Notes: generated by a model not told the origin, from the letters alone. Shown: positions 37,816 through 46,858, numbered from the stretch's first letter. The stretch: 64,000 nt of DNA from Kutzneria chonburiensis (GCF_028622115.1 NZ_CP097263.1:2046001-2110000); one strand, 5' to 3'. Program-made: numbers and translations.

Positions 37816-37856
37816 GCCGTTCTTGGTGCGTCGCTGTGGAAGCGGTCCAGAACGGC
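37816..37856. promoter_or_regulatory. Inverted repeat in the halogenase/PadR divergent promoter
   Basis: GCCGTTCT (37816-37823) and AGAACGGC (37849-37856) are perfect 8-bp arms, about 25 nt apart. They lie between the halogenase start (37767) and the PadR start (37871). This is a likely regulator-binding region for the divergent pair; the binding protein is not known. Confidence 0.5.
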
Positions 37857-37870
37857 GGGTGACCGTTACC

Positions 37871-38500
37871 ATGGGTCCGGTGAGCCGTGCGCATCGTCGA
37901 TCCCCACTCGCCCTGGCCATCCTGAGCCTGCTCAAGGTCGAGCCCATGCACCCGTACCGGATGCAGCAGCTGATCAAGCAGTGGGGCAAGGACGAGGTGA
38001 TCAACGTCGAGCCGCGGGCGTCGCTGTACAAGATGATCGAGCGGCTGCGCAACACCGGGCTGATCGCCGTGCTGAACACCGAGCGGGACAGCCAGTGGCC
38101 GGAGCGCACGGTGTACGAGATCACCTCGGAAGGCGACGAGGTGGCCGCCGAGTGGCTGCGGGACATGCTGTCCGACCCCAAGAAGAGCTTCGCCGAGTTC
38201 CCGGCGGCGGTGTCGTTCATCCCGCTGCTGGAGCCGGCCGAGGTGATCACCCGGTTGGAGACGCGCCTGGAACGGCTGCGGGCCGAGGCCGACCGACTGG
38301 CAGACGGCATCAAGGCCACCGCGTCGGTCGTGCCCGCGGTGTCCCTGTTGGACGCCGAATACCTGCTGGCCGTCACCTCGGCCGAGATCCGGTGGGTCGA
38401 CGCGGTGCTGGTGGAGCTGCGCGCCGGCCGACTCACCTGGACCCAGGAGGGTCTGCGTGCGGTCACCGAGTCGGAGGCCGACGGCCTGCCGACCCGGTGA
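37871..38500 (+). CDS. PadR-family transcriptional regulator
   Basis: 209 residues. The N-terminal winged helix (SPLALAILSLLKVEPMHPYRMQQLI, then PRASLYKMIERLRNTGLI) is followed by a C-terminal helical dimer domain. It is divergent from the halogenase operon across 103 nt and probably represses it. PadR proteins often sense phenolic compounds, which suits product feedback (inference). ATG at 37871 chosen; a GTG three codons later is possible. Confidence 0.88.
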   Translation: MGPVSRAHRRSPLALAILSLLKVEPMHPYRMQQLIKQWGKDEVINVEPRASLYKMIERLRNTGLIAVLNTERDSQWPERTVYEITSEGDEVAAEWLRDMLSDPKKSFAEFPAAVSFIPLLEPAEVITRLETRLERLRAEADRLADGIKATASVVPAVSLLDAEYLLAVTSAEIRWVDAVLVELRAGRLTWTQEGLRAVTESEADGLPTR

Positions 38501-38509
38501 CCGGCGGGG

Positions 38510-39736
38510 TCACACCGTGGCCAGCTCGACCTGGACCGGCGCGTTGAAGTCGATGTGGTGCGACAGCAGCCACGCGTCGGTCGAGTCGGGCTTGTAGAAG
38601 TACTTCAGGCCGATACCCATGAAGGTGTCCCGCATCATCGCGGCGAACGGGCCGGCCGCCTTGGAGTTGGCGCTCTTCTGGCCGTACGCGATGATCTTCT
38701 CGGCCCGCTTGCGGCGGATCTGCTCGTAGGTGGTGAAGGCCTCCTCCGGGGTGGCGCAGTCACGCAGGCACCGGCCCAGCGTCACCGAGCTCTCCATGGC
38801 CATCGACGCGCCCTGGCCCGAGCTGGTCGACGCGGCGTGCGCGGCGTCGCCGACGATGACCACCCGGCCCTTGTGCCAGTGCTTGACGTCCGGCAGGTCG
38901 TACTGGGCGCCGAGCACGATCAGGCCGGCCGGACCGGTGGCCCGGATGACCGCCTCGGCCTTGGTGTTGTCCTTCTTGAACAGGTCGATCAGCTGGTTGC
39001 TCCAGCGCTCAAGACCGTCGTTGACGATCTGCTCCTTGGACAGCGGCTGGTCGCGGGGCACGTTGATGAACCACCAGACCTCCTTGGCGTTGGGCACGAA
39101 CACGCCGAGGAAGGCCTTGCGGCCGAAGGTCATGTGCCAGCCGGTCGGGTCCGGCTTGAGGCCGGGGTTGGCCGCGAAGCCGCCGAAGGAGACCAGCCCG
39201 GTGTAGCGCGGGCTGGGCGCGGAGCTGTCGATCATGTTGCGGATCTGCGAGTGGATGCCGTCCGCGCCGATCAGGATGTCGGCGGTCACCGCGCTGCCGT
39301 CGGCGAAGTGCGCGGTGACCGAGTCGCCGTTGTCGGTGTAGCGGACGAACCGCTTGCCGTACTCGGTGCGGATGCCGCGCCGCTTGAGCTCGCCGTTGAG
39401 CGCCGAGAACATGTCGGCCCGGCGGAAGCTGGTGCTGTTCACGCCGTCCGAGCGCGGGATGCCGGTGGCCAGCGTGCCGATCAGCTTGCTGTCCGCGTTG
39501 TACATCTGCATCCGCGGCGCCCGGTAGCCCAGGCCCTCGGTCGCCCCGAGGGCGTCGATCGCGTCCAGCGCGTCGAGGCCGTTGGTGGCGATGGTGAACG
39601 CGCCGCCGACGTTGGCGGCCCGCCCGTCGTAGGCCTCGAAGATGGTGACGTCGATGCCGGCCTTCTGCAGTGCCATCGCCGTCACGGGCCCGGCGATGCC
39701 GCTGCCGATGATCAGGGCGGATTTCACTGCGGTCAT
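38510..39736 (-). CDS. FAD-dependent monooxygenase (Tet(X)-like) paired with PadR
   Basis: 408 residues: SGIAGPVTAMALQKAGIDVTIFE, GADGIHSQIR, and VGDAAHAASTSSGQG. Such enzymes hydroxylate aromatic polyketides and some inactivate antibiotics. Its ATG overlaps the stop of the PadR gene, so regulator and enzyme are co-translated and co-regulated. This layout is typical of an inducible detoxification or self-protection pair, though a biosynthetic role cannot be excluded. Confidence 0.87.
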   Translation of the reverse strand: MTAVKSALIIGSGIAGPVTAMALQKAGIDVTIFEAYDGRAANVGGAFTIATNGLDALDAIDALGATEGLGYRAPRMQMYNADSKLIGTLATGIPRSDGVNSTSFRRADMFSALNGELKRRGIRTEYGKRFVRYTDNGDSVTAHFADGSAVTADILIGADGIHSQIRNMIDSSAPSPRYTGLVSFGGFAANPGLKPDPTGWHMTFGRKAFLGVFVPNAKEVWWFINVPRDQPLSKEQIVNDGLERWSNQLIDLFKKDNTKAEAVIRATGPAGLIVLGAQYDLPDVKHWHKGRVVIVGDAAHAASTSSGQGASMAMESSVTLGRCLRDCATPEEAFTTYEQIRRKRAEKIIAYGQKSANSKAAGPFAAMMRDTFMGIGLKYFYKPDSTDAWLLSHHIDFNAPVQVELATV

Positions 39737-40323
39737 GATTCCTCCAGTTGGTGCGAGCGCCCCCGTGCGGCGGCGGTCCGAGTGTGACGCCGACCGCTGT
39801 CGGCTGGCTGGTGCTCGATACGTGCGATGAGACGGTCCACGAAGTCCTGTTCCAGTTCGAGCTGGGCCCGGCGGTACTCGTCGACGAGCGGGTGGCTCGG
39901 TGCGGCCCTGACCGTACTGATCTCGGCCGCCAGCGCGGCGCACCGCGCCCGAAGCAGTGTGGCCGCTTCGGCCGGCGGGAGCACGGGCAGCAGTCGCAGG
40001 CCGGTGGGGAAGGCGCCGTGCTCCGTGCTCGGCACGGACAGCAGCTCCTTGGCCCAGTCCAGCAGCTGCGCGCGGCCGGGCTCGGTCAGGGTGAACACCG
40101 TGTGCGTGGGCCGGTTGGCCGTGCGGCCGGTGGCCACCGCTGCCACGTGTCCGTCCTTGGTGAGCTGGCCGAAGAGCAGGTACACCGTGCCTCGGCTGAT
40201 CTTGATGCTGCGGTCGAGGCCCTGTTCGCGCAGCGTGCGCTGCACGGCGTAGGGGTGTGTCGGGCCCTCCCACAGGACGGCCAGCACCGCCGCGGCCAGG
40301 GTGTTGCTGTGCCTGCGTGCCAT
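39733..40323 (-). CDS. PadR-family transcriptional regulator, autoregulated
   Basis: 196 residues from the ATG at 40323 (an in-frame ATG at 40362 would add 13 residues). Winged helix 'NTLAAAVLAVLWEGPTHPYAVQRTLREQG' with 'RGTVYLLFGQLTKDGHV', then a C-terminal coiled helix region. It overlaps the FAD monooxygenase start. A palindrome-rich site lies about 50 nt upstream and shares an exact 13-mer with a site in front of the SDR at 18270, suggesting that this protein controls both loci. Confidence 0.88.
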   Translation of the reverse strand: MARRHSNTLAAAVLAVLWEGPTHPYAVQRTLREQGLDRSIKISRGTVYLLFGQLTKDGHVAAVATGRTANRPTHTVFTLTEPGRAQLLDWAKELLSVPSTEHGAFPTGLRLLPVLPPAEAATLLRARCAALAAEISTVRAAPSHPLVDEYRRAQLELEQDFVDRLIARIEHQPADSGRRHTRTAAARGRSHQLEES

Positions 40324-40370
40324 CACCGCCTGCCCTTTCGTCAGTGGGTCTCGCTCGAACACCGCTAACG

Positions 40371-40394
40371 CTAGTATACTTTCGACTAGTCGAA
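40371..40394. promoter_or_regulatory. Putative PadR operator at its own promoter
   Basis: CTAGTATACTTTC (40371-40383) followed by the perfect 12-bp palindrome TCGACTAGTCGA (40382-40393). The first 13 bases are the exact reverse complement of a site at 18322-18334. It lies 48-71 nt upstream of the PadR start at 40323. Confidence 0.62.
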
Positions 40395-40396
40395 CA

Positions 40397-40413
40397 TCAG
40401 GGATATACCCTGA
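40397..40413. promoter_or_regulatory. Palindrome upstream of the MarR gene
   Basis: TCAGGGATATACCCTGA has perfect 6-bp arms (TCAGGG/CCCTGA) around ATATA. It lies in the divergent PadR/MarR gap, adjacent to the PadR-like site but of different sequence, so it may be the MarR operator. Assignment is by position only. Confidence 0.5.
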
Positions 40414-40540
40414 GGTCGATCAGGGGTCGGCGAGGAGGCGGTCCGCTGGTGCCGGTCGCGTCCGGTTCTCCATCGATCTCCGATGATCGGCTCCGACGAT
40501 GGGCACCGATCCGAGCCGGTGGCGGGGGTGTTCGACAGTT

Positions 40541-41029
40541 GTGTTCGACATCGACGGTGAGGCGGTGATTCGCGCTGTGGACTTCGACTTCGGGCAAGTG
40601 AATCGTGACTTCAGCGGCGCGGAGGTGCTCTTCCACGCGGTCGTCGGCGAGACCCTCGGTGTCTCACCGACCGACTACAAGTGCCTCGACCTGCTGATGC
40701 GGGCCGACTCGATGGTGACCGCGGGCCGGCTGGCCGACATGTCCGGCCTGACCACCGGCGCGATCACCGGCGTCGTCGACCGACTGGAGCGCGCCGGCTA
40801 CGTGCGCCGGCTGCGCGACCCCAACGACCGCCGCCGCATCCTGGTCGCGCCCTGCGACGGCGTCGACGCCAAGCTGGCCTGGGTCTTCGAGCCGCTGCGG
40901 CAGGCGGTGAACGCGTTGGTGGAGAGCGAGTTCCGCAACGGCGAGCGGGAAGCCATCCGCCGCTACCTGCAACGCATGACCGAGCTGCTGCGCGAGCACA
41001 CCGGCCGGCTCCAGACCGCCAAGCGCTGA
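40541..41029 (+). CDS. MarR-family transcriptional regulator
   Basis: About 162 residues from the GTG at 40541; an ATG at 40499 would add 14 residues. The winged HTH is 'TAGRLADMSGLTTGAITGVVDRLERAGYVRRLRDPNDRRRILV', with the DxR wing motif typical of MarR. It may respond to the phenolic product. It is divergent from the PadR-monooxygenase operon and ends at a strong hairpin. Confidence 0.88.
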   Translation: MFDIDGEAVIRAVDFDFGQVNRDFSGAEVLFHAVVGETLGVSPTDYKCLDLLMRADSMVTAGRLADMSGLTTGAITGVVDRLERAGYVRRLRDPNDRRRILVAPCDGVDAKLAWVFEPLRQAVNALVESEFRNGEREAIRRYLQRMTELLREHTGRLQTAKR

Positions 41030-41073
41030 TCCCCGCACCCCTCACCCTCCCCGAACTCCATACGGCTCAACCA

Positions 41074-41113
41074 CAAGGCCGCCTCCCCGTCCTTCGACGG
41101 GGAGGCGGCCTTG
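41074..41113. terminator. Strong bidirectional hairpin terminator
   Basis: A perfect 18-bp stem CAAGGCCGCCTCCCCGTC / GACGGGGAGGCGGCCTTG with a 4-nt loop between the convergent MarR gene and the cyclase at 41121. Confidence 0.88.
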
Positions 41114-41120
41114 TCAGTGC

Positions 41121-41501
41121 TCAGGCGGTCGCCGGGTGGTTGGCGACGTCCAGCTGCGAGACGCACCGCATCGTGGCGTCACGGAAGTAGGCGGCGAAGC
41201 CCTCGGGCGAGGTGGTGTCCCGCTCGTCGAGCAGATACGGCGCCAGCGCCTCCTCGAGCTTGTGCACGCCCTTCTGCCGAGCCATGTGCCGGCCGACCGC
41301 GGCGAAGTCGCCCTCGTAGTGGATCACGCGGACCAGGTTCTCGCCCTTGACGAACACCGCCGTGCCGAGCAGCCGCCCGACCTGCTCGCCCGTGTCGTCG
41401 CTGAGCTCCGGCGTGTCCACGCGCTGGAAGTTCGCGAAGATCTGGGCGATCTCGTCCTCGTGCCCTGGCTTGATCCGATAGCTGATTGCCGCGTACGGCA
41501 T
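41121..41501 (-). CDS. TcmI-family type II polyketide cyclase, copy 3
   Basis: 126 residues: 'AAISYRIKPGHEDEIAQIFANFQRV', 'GTAVFVKGENLVRVIHYEGDFAAVGRHMARQKGVH' and 'MRCVSQLDV'. Same subfamily as the cyclase at 26431. It lies 21 nt downstream of the SARP gene on the same strand, so regulator and cyclase are probably one transcript. Confidence 0.87.
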   Translation of the reverse strand: MPYAAISYRIKPGHEDEIAQIFANFQRVDTPELSDDTGEQVGRLLGTAVFVKGENLVRVIHYEGDFAAVGRHMARQKGVHKLEEALAPYLLDERDTTSPEGFAAYFRDATMRCVSQLDVANHPATA

Positions 41502-41522
41502 CGTGTTTCTCCCATCGCCGGG

Positions 41523-43397
41523 TCAGGTGCGCAGCTGGTGTACGGGGAGCCGGTCGTGCGTGCCCGCGTACGGGCTCGGGGTCAGCGGCAGGTTCCGCGC
41601 GCTGTCGTCGAGCACGGCCGCCGCGGCCCGGTACAGCGCGTGGGTCCGGTAGACGAACGTGCCGTCGGCCTGCCGGTAGGCGTCGGCCAGCAGGAACTCG
41701 ACGAGATCCTCCAGGTAGGACTCGGCGGTCGCCTCGTCCATCCCGGTCAGTGCGGCCACCGCGGCGGCGGTGATCGCGCCGGCGTCGGAGTCGAGCAGCA
41801 CCAGGAACACCCGCCGCGCGCCCGGCGGCAGCAGCCGATGACTGCGCAGCATGCTGTCGGTGATCTCGGTGTCGCCGACCCGCATCCGGTCCACCTGCCG
41901 GCCGATCAGCCAGTGTGTCCGCAGGCTCAGCCGCGTCGCGGCCTCGCGCAGAGCCAGCGGCAGTCCGGCACAGAGGGTGAGCAGGCGGCCGGTGCCCTCG
42001 GGGTCGGCGGCCAGTCGCTGCGCGCCGAGCACCGTGGTGAGCAGCTGGGTTGCGTCCTCAATGGCCAGTGGCGCCAGGTCCACGGTCATCGAGATGGCCG
42101 GGCCGGCGATGCGGCGGCGGCTGGCCACCACGGTCGCGCAGCCGGCGCCGACCGGCAGCAGCGGCAGCACCTGGTCGATGCCGGCCGCGTCGTCCAGCAC
42201 GATGAGCACCCGTCGGTTGGCCGTCCAGCTGCGTAACAACTGGCTGCGGGCGGCCAGGGTCGGCGGGATCTTCTCCGGGGCCACCCCGATCACGCGCAGC
42301 AGCTCGGCCAGCACCTCGGCCGGCGGCTGCGCGGTGCCGTCGTCGTCGGTCAGCCGGTGGTGCAGCTGCCCGTCGGGATAGCTGGCCCGCACCTTGTGGG
42401 CCAGGTGCACGGCGAACGCCGACTTGCCGATGCCGGGCGCGCCGGCGACCACGATCACCGGGGCGGTCGTGCGGTCCGCCCTGGTGAGCAGTTCGCCCGC
42501 CGCGGCCAGCTCCTGGTCCCGTCCAACCTGGACGGCGACGTCCGGCGGCAGCATGTTCGGCGGGGTGGCGGCGCCGGCGAAGCCGCCGGTGGTCGCGGTG
42601 CCCGGCGGCACATCCAGCCGCAAGTCGTTGTCCAGGATGGCTTTCTGTAGCCGGCGCAGCTCGGTCGACGGCTCGAGCCCGAGCTCGTCGTGCAGGGCCG
42701 CGCGGGCCCGCTGATAGGTCTGCAGCGCCTCGGAGCGCCGGCCGACCCGGTACAGCGCGAGCATCAGCTTGGCCTGGAAGCCCTCGTGCGTCGGCTGTTC
42801 GCTGACCGTGCTGATCAACTCGCTGATCAGGTCGTGGTGCCGGCCGAGCTGGAGGTCGATGTCGATTCTCTGTTCCAGCACGCTCTTGCGCATCTCCTCG
42901 AGGCGGACCGCCGCCGCCTGGAGGACCGGGCCGGTGTTGACGGCCGTGAGCGCCGGGCCCTTCCACTGCTGAAGGGCCAGCCGGAACGTCCAGGCCGCCG
43001 TGGTCAGCTCGCCGGCGGCGAGCTGACCACGGCCCTTCTCGACCAGCTGCTCGAAGCGCAGGGCATCGAGCGCCTCCGGCCGAAGCGTCAACATGTAGCC
43101 GCCGAACGTGGTGTGCAGCATGCCGCTGCCGTCCGGGTCGTCCGCGCCGAGATCGTGGCCCGCCTGGTCGTACTGCCGGGTGACCTTGCGTACCTGGTAG
43201 ACGTAGGTCTGCATGGTGGTGGTGGCGCTGGGCGGCGGGCGCTCGTCCCACAGCTCCTGGATGATCTGGTCGATGCTCACGACCCGGTTCGCCTGGACGG
43301 CGAGCAGCGCGAGCACCCTGCGCAGTTTCGGCGCGGAGGGTGTGACGTCCGCGCCGGAGCGGGCAACCTTGAACGGGCCAAGTATGGAGACGTCCAC
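41523..43397 (-). CDS. SARP-family pathway activator with NB-ARC domain
   Basis: 624 residues. N-terminal OmpR-type winged helix (DVSILGPFKVARSG... LRRVLALLAVQANRVVS), then a bacterial transcriptional activation domain (residues ~95-240, ending LGLEPSTELRRLQ), then an NTPase domain with Walker A GAPGIGKSAF. It lacks the long TPR tail of AfsR. SARPs bind direct heptamer repeats and switch on aromatic polyketide clusters, so this is the probable cluster activator. Confidence 0.92.
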   Translation of the reverse strand: MDVSILGPFKVARSGADVTPSAPKLRRVLALLAVQANRVVSIDQIIQELWDERPPPSATTTMQTYVYQVRKVTRQYDQAGHDLGADDPDGSGMLHTTFGGYMLTLRPEALDALRFEQLVEKGRGQLAAGELTTAAWTFRLALQQWKGPALTAVNTGPVLQAAAVRLEEMRKSVLEQRIDIDLQLGRHHDLISELISTVSEQPTHEGFQAKLMLALYRVGRRSEALQTYQRARAALHDELGLEPSTELRRLQKAILDNDLRLDVPPGTATTGGFAGAATPPNMLPPDVAVQVGRDQELAAAGELLTRADRTTAPVIVVAGAPGIGKSAFAVHLAHKVRASYPDGQLHHRLTDDDGTAQPPAEVLAELLRVIGVAPEKIPPTLAARSQLLRSWTANRRVLIVLDDAAGIDQVLPLLPVGAGCATVVASRRRIAGPAISMTVDLAPLAIEDATQLLTTVLGAQRLAADPEGTGRLLTLCAGLPLALREAATRLSLRTHWLIGRQVDRMRVGDTEITDSMLRSHRLLPPGARRVFLVLLDSDAGAITAAAVAALTGMDEATAESYLEDLVEFLLADAYRQADGTFVYRTHALYRAAAAVLDDSARNLPLTPSPYAGTHDRLPVHQLRT

Positions 43398-44018
43398 GAA
43401 TACCGCCTAAGGATCCATTACCCCAGTAATGCTCGTCCGGGCGCCGGGCATACGCCGGAGGAGGTCAAGCAGATGGAACTTTTCCGCGCCCCTTGTCAGC
43501 CTTGTCAGTTCGGGTAGGCCGAGACGCACGTTAGCACTGAGTGGCTTGACCGCACACAGGACGTGATCATCAGCAGCGACGGAAGTACGCCGATCCTTAC
43601 CCCCAAGTCCACAATCGTTTAGGCCGTCATTGGTCGACGGGGCAGGAAGTTCCAGCCTATTGATGAGCCCGTAGGGCTGTGACCTGCTGGTTTGTCGGTT
43701 ACTGGTTGGTAGCCGGGACTATGTCGGGGTCACTGTGAGCGCGTTGGGTGACCGGAGGTTCGGCCGAACGGCTGATGCGCGTGAATCATCTCCCCGGTCA
43801 CGGTTCGACCGTTCTCGTGGCGGAATGGCAATGGGCCGTGCGGAAGCACGACGGCTTGTCCACTTTTGCCTGCTTCTGTCAGGGTGGGGGAGGGGGTATC
43901 GTTTCATGGGGCTTCTGGGGGCTGGGTAGCTGCATGTTCCGATATGTCCGTTTTGCTGGGTTGTCAAGCATCTGCTGGCGGTGTTCCCACAATTTCACCG
44001 ACAATTGAAAGGGTCGTC
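43398..44018. promoter_or_regulatory. 621-nt divergent regulatory gap (SARP / antiporter)
   Basis: No convincing gene. Just upstream of SARP is the palindrome ATTAC-CCCA-GTAAT (43417-43430), a possible operator. CCTTGTCAG is repeated in tandem at 43491-43499 and 43500-43508. The 3' part is G-rich and relatively T-rich and may be a long 5' leader of the antiporter gene. I could not recognise a known riboswitch in it. Confidence 0.5.
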
Positions 44019-45260
44019 ATGACCGCGCTACCCGCGGCCGATCCGGTCGCCCACTTCCTCTTGGCACTGGCAGTGATCGTGGTGGTCTGCCGCCTGTTGG
44101 CCGGCGTGGCGAGACGGTTCGGCCAGCCACCCGTCGTCGGTGAGATCCTGGGCGGCATCGTGCTCGGGCCCAGCGTGTTGGCGCCGCTGTGGCCGGCCGG
44201 CTCGGCCTGGCTGCTGACACCGACCGTGATCGGCAGCGTCACCGTGGTCGGCCAGTTGGGGCTGGTCACCTTCCTGTTCCTGCTCGGCAGCGAGGCCCGG
44301 CTGGAGAATCCGCGGGCCGACGGCCGTGTGGTCGCGGGCATTGCCGCCGGCAGCATGCTGCTGCCGTTCGCCGGCGGCGTCGGAATCGCCGCGCTCGGCC
44401 AGCCGCTGATCGCCGGCTCCAACCAGCACCCGGTGGCCTTCCTGCTGGCCTTCGGCCTGGCCATGTCCATCACCGCGATGCCGGTGCTGGCCCGGATCCT
44501 GGTCGACATGGGCATGGACACCTCGCGCATCGGTCGGATCGCGATGGCGTGCGCCGCGATCGGCGACGGCACGGCGTGGCTCGCCCTCACCCTGATCCTT
44601 GCCCTGTCCGGCCTTGCCGGGAACTCCGGTCCACTGACCACCATCGTGCTCGTCGCGGGGTTGGTCATCCTCACTTTCGTGGTGGTGCGGCCGCTGCTGG
44701 CCTGGCTGGTGCGCCGCATCGGCGACCGGGCCCTGCCGCTGGTGATCGCCTGCGCCGCCGCCTATGCGGCCTGCACCCAGATCATCGGGCTGCACGCCGC
44801 GGTCGGCGCGTTCCTGTTCGGACTGCTGCTGCCGCGACACGAGGCACTGGTGGAGCGGGTCCGCCGACAGCTCTACGGCTTCACCGAAATCGTGCTGCTG
44901 CCGTTGTTCTTCGCCACTGTCGGCCTGAGCACCGTGATCACGTCGGTCACCGGCTCGGCCGACGGCTGGCTGCTGCTGGCCGCGGTCGTGCTGGTCGCCA
45001 CCGTGACCAAGTTCGTCGGCGCCGGCGGCGGCGCCCGCCTCGCCGGACTGCCGGCCAGGGAGTCGCTGCGCGTCGGCACGCTGATGAACTGCCGAGGCGT
45101 CACCGAGCTGATCGTCGCCTCGATCTGCCTGCAGTATCACGTGGTCAACACGCTCGGTTTCACCATTCTGGTGCTGATGGCCCTGCTCACCACCGCGATG
45201 ACCGGTCCGCTGCTGCGGCTGATCGGTGTCCGCGAGCCGGAGCTGAGCGTCGCTGCCTGA
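44019..45260 (+). CDS. CPA2-type cation:proton antiporter
   Basis: 413 residues with 12 or more membrane segments. Typical Na+/H+ exchanger stretches are 'GQPPVVGEILGGIVLGPSVLAPL', 'GLVTFLFLLGSEA' and 'LIVASICLQYHVVNTLGFTILVLMALLTTAMTGP'. Family members are common at the edge of actinomycete antibiotic clusters, where an ion-balance or resistance role has been proposed; here that is only positional. A hairpin follows the stop. Confidence 0.88.
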   Translation: MTALPAADPVAHFLLALAVIVVVCRLLAGVARRFGQPPVVGEILGGIVLGPSVLAPLWPAGSAWLLTPTVIGSVTVVGQLGLVTFLFLLGSEARLENPRADGRVVAGIAAGSMLLPFAGGVGIAALGQPLIAGSNQHPVAFLLAFGLAMSITAMPVLARILVDMGMDTSRIGRIAMACAAIGDGTAWLALTLILALSGLAGNSGPLTTIVLVAGLVILTFVVVRPLLAWLVRRIGDRALPLVIACAAAYAACTQIIGLHAAVGAFLFGLLLPRHEALVERVRRQLYGFTEIVLLPLFFATVGLSTVITSVTGSADGWLLLAAVVLVATVTKFVGAGGGARLAGLPARESLRVGTLMNCRGVTELIVASICLQYHVVNTLGFTILVLMALLTTAMTGPLLRLIGVREPELSVAA

Positions 45261-45265
45261 ATTGC

Positions 45266-45300
45266 CCGTCCCCGGCGCCGGAACTCGACGCCGGGGACGG
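45266..45300. terminator. GC-rich hairpin terminator
   Basis: An inverted repeat CCGTCCCCGGCG / CGCCGGGGACGG with an 11-nt loop, right after the antiporter stop and before the convergent beta-helix gene. Confidence 0.75.
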
Positions 45301-45328
45301 ATTTGTCGTGCCGGTACTGCGGTTGCGG

Positions 45329-46858
45329 TCAGTGCGCCAGGCCCGGGCCCTGGTAGGCGCCGATGTTGTTGTAGCAGGTCGAGTTGCCGTAGAAGTCACG
45401 GCCGCCGTCCTGCGTGATGGCAACACCGGTGCCGAGCGCCGGGGAACCGGTCGCGAGCTTGTAGCCGTCCAGGTTGGCGATGCTGGTCGCGTCGCCACCG
45501 TGGAGCAGCTTCGGGTCGCTGACCGCGGTGTTGTACGAGCCGGCCGGCGCGGCGACGCCGCCACTGGCCAGGTTGTGGTCGTAGGCGCCGTTCGGGTCGT
45601 CGATCGCACCGGAGCCGACAAAGATGTTGTTGGCGAAGTGGACCGAGGTGGTGGCGGAGTTGGCGATCAACTTCGCCGCCGACGGGCTGTAGACCACGTT
45701 GTTGTAGAACTGCGCGCCCACCTGCGGGGTGCAGGCGATCGTCACCACGCCACCGGCGCCGGCGGCGTCGTTCTGGCTGATGTTGTAGCGCACGATGGCG
45801 TTCTTGGAGACCATGCCCGGAACCGCGCAGAGCAGGGCCATGCCACCGTTGTTGTCGTGCGTGAAGTTGTACTGGTAGATGGTGCTGTTGTCGCCGCCGT
45901 CCACGTCGAACGCCTCGGCCGGCAGGCTGCCGCCACCGTGGGCGATCTCGTTGAACTGGATCACGGTGTTGTCCGAGTCCCACGTCCAGATACCCGAGTG
46001 GTACTCGGCCGCCCGCAGGCTGTACCCGTTGACGACGTTGTGCTCCACCTTGGCGTTGACGCCGTTCTGGACCACGATGCCGTCGCCGCCGAGGTTGCTC
46101 AGCTGGTTGCCCGAGATCAGGATGTCCGGGATCGCCACGTAGGTCGAGCCGGCGCCGCCCGGGAACTCGGGGCTGCGCTTGGCCCACTGCGACGAGGTGC
46201 TGATGCCCATGCCGTTCACGCCGTCGACGTGACTGTTGGTCACGTGCACACTGCTGAACCCGGTCGGTGTGGCGGAACCGTTGACGTTGAACAGGATTCC
46301 GCCGCTGGGCTCGTCGTAACCGGTGCAGTCGCAGCCGTTGACGTCGTGCACGTGGACGTTGTCGACCACGTAGTGGTGACCGGTGCCGAAGTCGGTGAGC
46401 TGGACGTAGATGCCGGTGCGGGTCGGCCCTGCGGAGCCGCCTGCGTCGGACACGTCGAGATCGTGCAGCTCCCAACCCTCAACGTTGTGCAGGTAGACGG
46501 CCGCCCGCACGCCGGAGGGCGCGATCTTCGGGGCGGCGCCGCTGCCGTACGCGTTGAGGATCACCGGCGCGGGGGCCGTGCCGGAGCCGTGCGGCGCGAA
46601 GGCCTCGGCGCAGGTGGTGCCGCGCTTGAGGCTGATCACGTCGCCGGGCCCGAAGGTCACCGTGCTGGCCCGGGCTAGGGTTTTCCACGGCGCGGTCTGG
46701 GTGGTGCCTGCCGCGCTGTCGTTGCCGGCCGCGCAGTCGACGTAGTAGTGCGTCGCGGTGCGCGGCGCGGCGGCCTCCGCCGAGCCGACGGCGATGGCGC
46801 CGAGGGCAAGGACGGAGGACGTCACGAGTGCGCCAGCGCGAAAGGCTTTTCTGGCCAT
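45329..46858 (-). CDS. Secreted right-handed parallel beta-helix protein
   Basis: 509 residues. An N-terminal signal peptide (MARKAFRAGALVTSSVLALG, cleavage near SAEA-A) is followed by repeated beta-helix coils with NxxV/I ladders ('VVDNVHVHDV', 'DILISGNQLSNLGGDGIVVQNG', 'NAIVRYNISQN', 'VHFANNIFVG'). Similar proteins are polysaccharide lyases or glycan-binding enzymes; no catalytic site can be named here. It is exported outside the cell. Confidence 0.85.
   Translation of the reverse strand: MARKAFRAGALVTSSVLALGAIAVGSAEAAAPRTATHYYVDCAAGNDSAAGTTQTAPWKTLARASTVTFGPGDVISLKRGTTCAEAFAPHGSGTAPAPVILNAYGSGAAPKIAPSGVRAAVYLHNVEGWELHDLDVSDAGGSAGPTRTGIYVQLTDFGTGHHYVVDNVHVHDVNGCDCTGYDEPSGGILFNVNGSATPTGFSSVHVTNSHVDGVNGMGISTSSQWAKRSPEFPGGAGSTYVAIPDILISGNQLSNLGGDGIVVQNGVNAKVEHNVVNGYSLRAAEYHSGIWTWDSDNTVIQFNEIAHGGGSLPAEAFDVDGGDNSTIYQYNFTHDNNGGMALLCAVPGMVSKNAIVRYNISQNDAAGAGGVVTIACTPQVGAQFYNNVVYSPSAAKLIANSATTSVHFANNIFVGSGAIDDPNGAYDHNLASGGVAAPAGSYNTAVSDPKLLHGGDATSIANLDGYKLATGSPALGTGVAITQDGGRDFYGNSTCYNNIGAYQGPGLAH

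Noticed and set aside
43748-44008. 86-codon open frame rich in Trp, Cys and Gly before the antiporter
   Set aside because: Its composition looks like chance translation of a G-rich leader; it ends just before the antiporter start and has no family signature.
43509-44018. Cation-related riboswitch in the antiporter leader
   Set aside because: The leader is long, but no conserved core of a known riboswitch could be identified by eye.
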